Source: an uncultured Bacteroidales bacterium
GTDB taxonomy: Bacteria > Bacteroidota > Bacteroidia > Bacteroidales > Muribaculaceae
Direction: 5' to 3'
DNA: 7,516 nucleotides
NCBI GenBank assembly: GCA_947175585.1
Contig: CAMWNL010000070.1
Span: 1 to 7,516 of the forward strand
The notes beneath the pieces are model-generated. The model saw only the letters and a program-made list of their open reading frames with translations. It made no database searches and was not told the origin of the DNA. The position numbers were made by a program, and so were the translations under genes. Positions 1 through 5,864 of this stretch are shown piece after piece (position 1 is the stretch's first letter; each line of letters begins with the position of its first letter).

Positions 1-1027
1 GAGGCATAGCAAGCGAGCCTGCGAGCTGATAGAACCAATCACCAGGGTTTTTGACAAACGAACCGAGAAGATTGGTGAAGCCTCCGTTGGCAGTGATTGA
101 GAGACCGGGGTAGAACGCCGCGCGGGCTGAGTTGGTAGCATAGTAAGCTACGGCAAGAGCCTGTTCGGCAGCTTCAACGTCAGGACGGCTTGCGAGTTCG
201 GCCATCGGGATAGCATCACGCACGATTGTCGGCTTGGTGAAGTCGAGAGTTGTTGTGATATTCCAGTTCTGAGGCATCTCGTTAAGGAGAAGTGACATTG
301 TGTTGTTGAGCTGGTCGAGCTGAACTTCAAGATCAGTGATTGAAGCGCAGATGCTGTAATACTGAGCTGTTGACTGCACAACGGCTGCCTCAGTCACACG
401 GCCGGCAAGCTTAAGATTTTTCATAACCTCGACACTTTCGCCCCAGCTTTTCGCAGTGTTGCGCGAGAGTTCAAGCTGACTGTTGACCGCTGCTATAGCA
501 TAATATGTGTAAGCGACGGCAGAGATAATCTGCGAACGGGTTGCCTGAGCGTATGATTCGCTCATGCGGTAAGCCGCTTCAGCGTTGCGCTTGCGGTTAA
601 GGATTTTGCCGAAAACATCGACTTCCCAGCTGACCTGTGCCGGCAACTGATAAGTCCAGTTGATATCGCTACCGGCATAAGAAGCGCCGGCACCGTTAGG
701 TGCGAGAGCAACTGAGGGCAGATAGCTCAGTCGCGCGCCCTGCATCTGAGCATGTGCGATATTGACGTTGAGACGGGCGTTGTTGAGATCCTTGTTATTG
801 TTAAGAGCGCGGTTGATGAAGTCAGCCAATAAGGGATCAGTGAAAACATCTTCCCAAATTAGATTACCGAAAGCATTGGGTTCGGGATTCGAGTTACGAG
901 CCTCGACGTAGGCGCGAGTGAGCGCCGACGTCTGAGGGGTTTCGTATTTTTTATATATGTGGCAGCTTGACAGCATAACGGCGGCGCCGGCAGCCAGAGC
1001 TACACAAGAAATCTGTTTGATAAACAT
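1..1027 (-). CDS. RND efflux outer-membrane factor lipoprotein (TolC/OprM/NodT family), C-terminus cut by window edge
   Basis: This is the outer-membrane channel of the efflux pump, which would carry substrates from the adaptor/pump complex across the outer membrane. I translated it by hand from the ATG at 1027: the frame stays open to the left edge and gives 342 residues, of about 450-470 usual for the family, so the last quarter or so is missing. Residues 1-22 are a lipoprotein signal (MFIKQISC..., then hydrophobic, then lipobox LSSC with Cys22), so the mature protein is probably lipid-anchored, as in OprM. Family-typical stretches are WEDVFTDPLLADFINRAL (about residues 59-76), the NNKDLNNARLNV helix and WEVDVFGKILNRKRNAEAAY in the first outer-membrane-efflux repeat, then the ASRPDVEAAEQAL motif at the start of the second repeat. 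It starts 10 bp after the pump stop codon, so it is the third gene of the operon. There is no strong Shine-Dalgarno sequence. The substrate cannot be read from sequence. Confidence 0.93.
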   Translation of the reverse strand, partial: MFIKQISCVALAAGAAVMLSSCHIYKKYETPQTSALTRAYVEARNSNPEPNAFGNLIWEDVFTDPLLADFINRALNNNKDLNNARLNVNIAHAQMQGARLSYLPSVALAPNGAGASYAGSDINWTYQLPAQVSWEVDVFGKILNRKRNAEAAYRMSESYAQATRSQIISAVAYTYYAIAAVNSQLELSRNTAKSWGESVEVMKNLKLAGRVTEAAVVQSTAQYYSICASITDLEVQLDQLNNTMSLLLNEMPQNWNITTTLDFTKPTIVRDAIPMAELASRPDVEAAEQALAVAYYATNSARAAFYPGLSITANGGFTNLLGSFVKNPGDWFYQLAGSLAMP

Positions 1028-1037
1028 CGTTTATAGT

Positions 1038-4000
1038 TTATTTTGTGTACTGTTCGATTTCGTTCTCAATTGTTCCTCCGGCTTCTTCATTTTTCCACTG
1101 GATGGGCTTGATCTTTTCCTGGATAATTTCAAATACACAGAAAAGAGCAGGCACGAAGAAGATCTGGAGAATCATACCGATAAGCATACCGCCTACCGAG
1201 CCTGTGCCGAGTGCGCGGTTACCGTTTGCACCCACACCGCTTGCGAGCATCATCGGGAGAAGACCGATAACCATCGCGAGTGAAGTCATAAGGATAGGAC
1301 GCAGACGGTCAGAAGCGCCAGCAATAGCAGCATTGAGGATGCTCATGCCCGATTTACGACGGTCAAGAGCGAACTCAATAATAAGGATGGCGTTCTTAGC
1401 AAGAAGACCTATAAGCATGATGAGCGCAATCTGGAGGTAGATGTTGTTTGAGATACTGAAGATATCAGCGAAGATAAATGCGCCCATAAGACCGAACGGT
1501 ATCGAAAGGATAACCGCCCACGGCAGAAGGTAACTTTCATACTGAGCTGAAAGCAACAGATAGACGAAGAGCAAGCAGAGACCGAATATGACAGCAGTCG
1601 AGTTGCCGGATGACGAACCGGCCTCTTCACGGGTCATACCTGCGTATTCATAGCCGTAACCCTGAGGTAGAGTCTGTGAGGCTACACGCTCGATAGCTGC
1701 GATAGCGTCACCTGATGAGTAACCGGGTGCCGGGCTACCAGACACAGAGATAGAATTAAACAGGTTGAATCGGTTGAGAAGGTCAGGACCGTAAATGCGA
1801 GTAAGGGTCATGAAGTTTTCAATCGGAGCCATCTCCGAGCCGTTGCGCACTTTGATAGACTTGAGAGTCTCAGGGCTTACGCGGCTTTCGGGGTTAGCTT
1901 GCATCATTACACGGTAGATCTTACCGAAACGGTTGAAGTTAGAGACATACATACTACCATAGTATCCCTGCAGTGTTGACAGAATTGTCGAGGGACTGAT
2001 ACCTGCCTGCTTACACTTGGCAGCGTCAATGTCGATGAGATACTGAGGGAAGGTCGGATTGAATGTCGTATATGCCATCTGGATTTCAGGCTGCTGGTTG
2101 AGCTGACCGAGGAAAGCCTGTACAACTCCGAAGAATTGATTGATATCGCCGCCGGTCTTGTCCTGCATCTTGAGTTCGAAACCGTTGGTGACAGAGTAAC
2201 CCGAAATCATAGGCGGAGCAAAGAATACGACACGGCCGTCTTTAATATTAGCCGTTTTCGCATATAATTGCTTGATAATGTCGTTGACCCCTTCACCTTT
2301 ACCGCGTTCGTCCCAGTTTTTGAGCTTGATAAGGAGTGTACCGTAAGTCGCACCCTGACCTGCAAGGAATGAATAACCGTTGATGGTCTGGCAGAGATAT
2401 ACGGCAGGTATGCTCATCACGATATTTTCCAATTCGTTAAGAACCTCAGTCGTACGTTCCTGAGATGTACCGGCAGGCATATCGACCATACCGAACATGA
2501 AGCCGGTGTCTTCATCGGGCACCATCGCGCTCGGAGTACGCGCCATAAGCCATACGAGTACTGCAATTGAAATCGCTACTGATCCGAGGGCTATGACTTT
2601 ATGACGACTGCACCATGATACAATTTTACGGTATTTGCTGAGAAGCGAGCTATAGCCTTTTTCAAATGCATTGTGGAATCTCTTGCTGAACAGACCGAGA
2701 ATCGCAAGTATAGCGACAACAATAGCAACGCAACTCTCCATCACATTTTCAAATGCAAACCAATCTGCAATCATAAAGAAGATTGTAGCGGCGAGCAACA
2801 CTATTGTGATAAGCGGATGGAAGTTGAACCCGAAAGAGCGTTTAACCTTTTGAGTCATTACTTCGGCTGCGGCTCCATAAGCTTTACTCATGCGTTCACC
2901 GAGTTTCTCATTTGAATTATGAGGCTTGAGGAATACCGCACAAAGAGCCGGAGATAGAGTCAACGCGTTGATAGCCGAGAAACCGATAGCGATAGCCATG
3001 GTAAGACCGAACTGCTGGTAGAAGATACCTGCTGTGCCGGGCATAAATGACACCGGAATAAACACGAGCATCATTACAAGGGTAATTGAAATAAGGGCGC
3101 CGGCGATCTCGTTCATTGCGTCGATTGATGCGCGGCGGGCTGATGTATAGCCTTGGTCAAGTTTGGCGTGGACAGCCTCGACAACCACAATCGCGTCATC
3201 GACCACAATCGCAATCGCAAGGACGAGAGCTGACAAAGTAATAAGATTGATTGAGAAACCAATCACATTCAACATAAAGAATGTACCGATCAAGGCTACA
3301 GGGATTGCGATAGCCGGGATAATGGTTGATCGGAAGTCAGCAAGGAAGATATATACAACGAGGAACACGAGCACGAACGCCTCGATAAGTGTGCGGATCA
3401 CATTATGGATCGACGCGTAGAGGAATTCGTTGTTGTTCATCGGGATTTCAAAGGTCAGGCCGCTGGGGAGGTCGCGTTTCATCTTATCGACTTCAGCAAG
3501 CACATCATTGATAATCTGAGTTGCGTTAGAGCCTGCGGTCTGGAAGACCATCGCCATGGTCGAGGGATTACCGTTAGCCTTGTTGTGGAAGCCGTAGGTC
3601 ACACGGCCGAGTTCGATTTCGGCTACATCTTTAAGATAGAGCACTTCGCCATTGTCTGTCGCGCGAACCACGATATCACCGAACTGCTCCGGAGTGGTCA
3701 GACGGCCGCGATAACGCATGGTGTACTGGAACGACTGGTTGCCCTGTTCGCCAAATGCACCGGGTGCAGCCTCAACGTTTTGTTCGGCGAGAGCCGCTGC
3801 AACATCACTCGGCATAAGCTTGTACTGAGCCATCACTTCAGGCTTCAGCCATACACGCATAGAGTAGTCTGCACCGAACGACATCACGTCACCCACACCC
3901 GAGATACGCTGAAGCACGGGGATGACGTTAATCTTCATGTAGTTGTCAAGGAACTCTTCGTTGTATGTGCCTGATGTGTCAACAAGCGCTACGCCGACAA

Positions 4001-4412
4001 GCATTGAGGTCTGGCGTTTTTGAGTCTGAACGCCGACCTGATTAACTTCTGACGGAAGAAGGTTTGCTGCTTTAGCCACACGGTTCTGTACGTCGACGGC
4101 GGCCATATCAGGGTTAAAACCTTGTTTGAAAATTACCTGTATAGTGGCTGAGCCGGTGTTGGTTGCTGTAGAAGTGATATACTGCATGCCTTCGGCGCCG
4201 TTGATTGACTCTTCAAGAGGAGCAATCACGGAGTTGAGCACAGCCTGAGCATTTGCACCATTATAGGTGGTCGAAACCTGAATGGTAGGAGGTGCGATAT
4301 CCGGATACTGGGTGATAGGCAGCGATGCAAGGCCGATCAGACCTAACAGCACGATAAAAATCGAGATTACCGTCGATAGTACCGGTCTGTTAATGAATGT
4401 ATCAAGTTTCAT
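1038..4412 (-). CDS. AcrB-type (HAE1 family) RND multidrug efflux permease with an extra membrane hairpin
   Basis: This is the inner-membrane, proton-driven pump of a tripartite efflux system; by family it works as a trimer that takes up hydrophobic or amphiphilic compounds, but the substrate here is unknown. The start is canonical for the family (MKLDTFINRPVLSTVI), and TM1 is at about 10-32. The first porter region includes QNVEAAPGAFGEQ near 211-223. Proton-relay residues are present: D405 and D406 in IVVDDAIVVVE (AcrB D407/D408), K1006 in GLLAKNAILIIEFA (AcrB K940), and R1036 and T1043 in RLRPILMTSLA (AcrB R971/T978). A switch-loop-like stretch, SFLAGQGATYG, lies near 681-691. TM2-6 fall at about 336-490 and TM8-12 at about 938-1092. 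At 1124 residues it is longer than AcrB (1049). Most of the excess is a segment at about 510-577 with two additional hydrophobic stretches; a hydrophilic tail ends the protein. It sits between adaptor (38-bp gap) and outer-membrane factor (10-bp gap). The family call is firm; the orthologue name is not. Confidence 0.97.
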   Translation of the reverse strand: MKLDTFINRPVLSTVISIFIVLLGLIGLASLPITQYPDIAPPTIQVSTTYNGANAQAVLNSVIAPLEESINGAEGMQYITSTATNTGSATIQVIFKQGFNPDMAAVDVQNRVAKAANLLPSEVNQVGVQTQKRQTSMLVGVALVDTSGTYNEEFLDNYMKINVIPVLQRISGVGDVMSFGADYSMRVWLKPEVMAQYKLMPSDVAAALAEQNVEAAPGAFGEQGNQSFQYTMRYRGRLTTPEQFGDIVVRATDNGEVLYLKDVAEIELGRVTYGFHNKANGNPSTMAMVFQTAGSNATQIINDVLAEVDKMKRDLPSGLTFEIPMNNNEFLYASIHNVIRTLIEAFVLVFLVVYIFLADFRSTIIPAIAIPVALIGTFFMLNVIGFSINLITLSALVLAIAIVVDDAIVVVEAVHAKLDQGYTSARRASIDAMNEIAGALISITLVMMLVFIPVSFMPGTAGIFYQQFGLTMAIAIGFSAINALTLSPALCAVFLKPHNSNEKLGERMSKAYGAAAEVMTQKVKRSFGFNFHPLITIVLLAATIFFMIADWFAFENVMESCVAIVVAILAILGLFSKRFHNAFEKGYSSLLSKYRKIVSWCSRHKVIALGSVAISIAVLVWLMARTPSAMVPDEDTGFMFGMVDMPAGTSQERTTEVLNELENIVMSIPAVYLCQTINGYSFLAGQGATYGTLLIKLKNWDERGKGEGVNDIIKQLYAKTANIKDGRVVFFAPPMISGYSVTNGFELKMQDKTGGDINQFFGVVQAFLGQLNQQPEIQMAYTTFNPTFPQYLIDIDAAKCKQAGISPSTILSTLQGYYGSMYVSNFNRFGKIYRVMMQANPESRVSPETLKSIKVRNGSEMAPIENFMTLTRIYGPDLLNRFNLFNSISVSGSPAPGYSSGDAIAAIERVASQTLPQGYGYEYAGMTREEAGSSSGNSTAVIFGLCLLFVYLLLSAQYESYLLPWAVILSIPFGLMGAFIFADIFSISNNIYLQIALIMLIGLLAKNAILIIEFALDRRKSGMSILNAAIAGASDRLRPILMTSLAMVIGLLPMMLASGVGANGNRALGTGSVGGMLIGMILQIFFVPALFCVFEIIQEKIKPIQWKNEEAGGTIENEIEQYTK
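2682..2885 (-). other. Extra two-helix membrane segment within the RND pump, between TM6 and TM7
   Basis: This encodes about residues 510-577 of the pump. In AcrB only about a dozen residues separate the TPALCATMLKP end of TM6 from the FNRMFEKS amphipathic helix. Here SPALCAVFLKP (487-497) and FHNAFEKGY (579-587) are about 80 residues apart. The extra part contains two hydrophobic stretches, about 533-551 (around LITIVLLAATIFFMIADWF) and about 557-575 (around VMESCVAIVVAILAILGLF), joined by a short acidic turn. Two helices would leave the topology of the rest unchanged. The shift agrees with the numbering of the proton-relay residues: AcrB D407 corresponds to D405 here, whereas K940 corresponds to K1006. 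The boundaries are approximate, being judged by eye against remembered AcrB sequence. Confidence 0.75.
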
Positions 4413-4450
4413 TATTAATTTATTTTAAGTTGTAATTGTGATGTGATGTG

Positions 4451-5611
4451 TTATTGTTGTTGCTGAGCTTGATCAGCTTTAGCTGCAGCGTCAACGGGAT
4501 TAACGGGCATATTGCCGCGCACACTTGTGCCGATGCCTTCGACAACGATGCGGTCACCGGGATTAAGACCGGAGGTTACTATATATTGCTTGCCATCGTT
4601 AACCGGAAGAACCTGAATAGGAGTCGGAACGGTGAAATTTGAATCGTTAAGAGTGTAGACATATTTCAGGTCCTGGATTTCGAAAGTAGCCTTCTGGGGG
4701 ATGGCGATAGCATCGTGGGCCATTACGGGGATTGACACCTGGCCGGTGTTACCGCTACGCAGCATGCCTGAAGGATTATCGAAAAGCGCACGCACGCTTG
4801 CAGAACCGGTAGTGTTGTCGATCACGCCTGAAACAGTGGCAACCTTGCCTTCGTAAGGATAGGTTGAGCCATCGGCGAGAGTCAGTTTTACGGCAGGCAT
4901 TGCTGCGATAGCCTCAGTGAGAGACTTGGTGCCGCCGTCAGTAAGCTCAAGGATATCTTTCTCGTTGAGTGAGAAGTATGCGTAGATATCAGAGTTGTCG
5001 CTGACTGTTGTGAGCGGCTGCATCGAAGATGGCGAAGCGAGTGAGCCTTCTCGATTGGGAATAGTGCCGACGACGCCGTCGCTGGGAGCGGTAACCGTAG
5101 TATATGCGAGATTTTTGCGGGCTGTAGTGAGCGCAGCCTGAGCCTGAGAGAGCTGAGCCTTTGCCTGTTCGAGCTGGTTGGCCGCCATCTGCCACTCATA
5201 TTCACTGATAATATTTTTGTCGAGAAGTTTGCGCTTGTTGGCTTCGGTGAGCTGTGCGGTCGATACAGCAGTCTTTGCTGCATTAACAGCGGCTTCTGCC
5301 TGATCGACGGCTGCCTGGAACTGAACCTGATCAAGAGTGAAGAGCACTTGACCTTTGCGCACATGCTGACCTTCATCTACATGAACCTTGGTGATAAATC
5401 CGGTCACCTGGGGGCGGATGTCAATATCGGTTTTACCTTTGATTGTTGCAGGATAAGTGTTGTGAAGTTCTGAATCAGATGTTTGAACTGTCATAACTGC
5501 AAGCGATGGCACCATGGCCTGCTGTTGCTGCTGTTGTCCGCCGCACGAAGAAAGAGACATAGCGGCAATTGCCAATGAAAGGCAAGTGAGATTGGACGCT
5601 TTAATTTTCAT
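4451..5611 (-). CDS. RND efflux periplasmic adaptor lipoprotein (membrane fusion protein, AcrA/MexA-like)
   Basis: This is the periplasmic adaptor that links the RND pump to the outer-membrane channel. I chose the ATG at 5611 (386 residues), because it starts a proper lipoprotein signal, MKIKASNLTC..., ending in lipobox LSSC with Cys23. An in-frame ATG 22 codons upstream would put a polar, Asn-rich stretch before the signal and would lie over the likely promoter and leader. After Cys23 come Gly-Gly and six Gln. Domains in order: first half of the lipoyl-like domain (about 60-95, with IDIRPQVTGFITKVHVDEG), an alpha-hairpin rich in Ala and Gln (about 97-168), the second lipoyl half (TTVTAPSDGVVGTI, 171-184), a beta-barrel (about 205-290) and a membrane-proximal domain to about 370. 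At the hairpin tip, L129 and S136 match the RxxxLxxxxxxS channel-contact motif of AcrA, but the Arg position is Asn125. The C-terminus is QAQQQQ. It is the first gene of the operon. Confidence 0.96.
   Translation of the reverse strand: MKIKASNLTCLSLAIAAMSLSSCGGQQQQQQAMVPSLAVMTVQTSDSELHNTYPATIKGKTDIDIRPQVTGFITKVHVDEGQHVRKGQVLFTLDQVQFQAAVDQAEAAVNAAKTAVSTAQLTEANKRKLLDKNIISEYEWQMAANQLEQAKAQLSQAQAALTTARKNLAYTTVTAPSDGVVGTIPNREGSLASPSSMQPLTTVSDNSDIYAYFSLNEKDILELTDGGTKSLTEAIAAMPAVKLTLADGSTYPYEGKVATVSGVIDNTTGSASVRALFDNPSGMLRSGNTGQVSIPVMAHDAIAIPQKATFEIQDLKYVYTLNDSNFTVPTPIQVLPVNDGKQYIVTSGLNPGDRIVVEGIGTSVRGNMPVNPVDAAAKADQAQQQQ
5519..5536 (-). repeat. Short CAA/CAG triplet run encoding six glutamines in the adaptor
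   Basis: Six codons (CAA CAG CAG CAA CAG CAG on the coding strand) encode Gln26-Gln31, two residues after the lipidated Cys23. They probably form a flexible tether between the lipid anchor and the folded adaptor. A second run of four Gln codons ends the same gene (4454-4465). The run is seen directly; the tether role is inference. Confidence 0.7.
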
Positions 5612-5674
5612 GTGAATTGAAAAAATGTGATTGTTATAGCTATTGATTTTATTTATTTGCCTAATATATCGGTG

Positions 5675-5692
5675 CAAAGGTAGGCAAAAATA
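5675..5692 (-). promoter_or_regulatory. Candidate Bacteroidetes promoter (-7 boxes) for the efflux operon
   Basis: Two matches to the Bacteroidetes -7 consensus TAnnTTTG lie on the minus strand: TACCTTTG (5682-5675) and TATTTTTG (5692-5685). Initiation a few bases downstream of the first would give a leader of roughly 60 nt before the adaptor ATG at 5611. I see no good TTTG-type -33 element at the usual spacing of about 19-21 bp for either box, so the promoter may be weak or need an activator. The placement fits, because it lies after the aspD terminator and before the first efflux gene. This is motif matching only; no start site is known. Confidence 0.5.
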
Positions 5693-5744
5693 GCCACTAA
5701 TCAGTAGTATAAAACGACAATAATTTGGTCTAAATAGGAAGTTG

Positions 5745-5780
5745 ACGTTAAAAAAATGCTAAAAAACATATTTTTAACGT
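5745..5780. repeat. Perfect 10-bp inverted repeat upstream of the efflux promoter
   Basis: The arms are ACGTTAAAAA at 5745-5754 and TTTTTAACGT at 5771-5780, with a 16-bp spacer; the outer flanking bases do not pair. It lies about 60 bp upstream of the candidate -7 boxes and about 20 bp beyond the aspD terminator. It could be a binding site for a dimeric regulator of the efflux operon, or a weak AT-rich hairpin behind the terminator. The symmetry is seen directly; the function is inference. Confidence 0.45.
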
Positions 5781-5800
5781 TTAAAACATGTAGGATATGC

Positions 5801-5840
5801 AAAAAAATCAAGCGCAACTCCATAGCGGAGTAGCGCTTGA
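5801..5840 (-). terminator. Rho-independent terminator of aspD
   Basis: The outer stem pairs TCAAGCGC (5808-5815) with GCGCTTGA (5833-5840). After a one-base mismatch (5816/5832) an inner stem pairs ACTCC (5817-5821) with GGAGT (5827-5831) around the five-base loop 5822-5826. On the minus strand the stem is followed at once by seven T (5807-5801), so it acts on transcription from aspD. It starts 24 nt after the aspD stop codon. There is no T run on the plus-strand side. It separates aspD from the efflux operon. Confidence 0.9.
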
Positions 5841-5864
5841 CAATATAAAGGAAAAAACGGTAAA

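Noticed and set aside
957..1283. Plus-strand frame of 108 residues over the pump/channel junction
   Set aside because: It is antisense to two convincing genes, and its Cys/His-rich end comes from the reverse of the pump's C-terminal coding sequence.
3405..3974. 189-residue open frame on the plus strand
   Set aside because: It is wholly antisense to the well-supported RND pump gene, has no recognisable domain and reads like a shadow of that gene's codon pattern.
4888..5376. 162-residue minus-strand frame inside the adaptor gene
   Set aside because: It is in another frame of the same strand as the adaptor, Ser/Arg/Leu-rich with no domain; the adaptor frame has clear family motifs.
5612..5677. 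Upstream in-frame ATG that would lengthen the adaptor by 22 residues
   Set aside because: The added residues are polar and would bury the lipoprotein signal internally; the stretch overlaps the likely promoter and leader.
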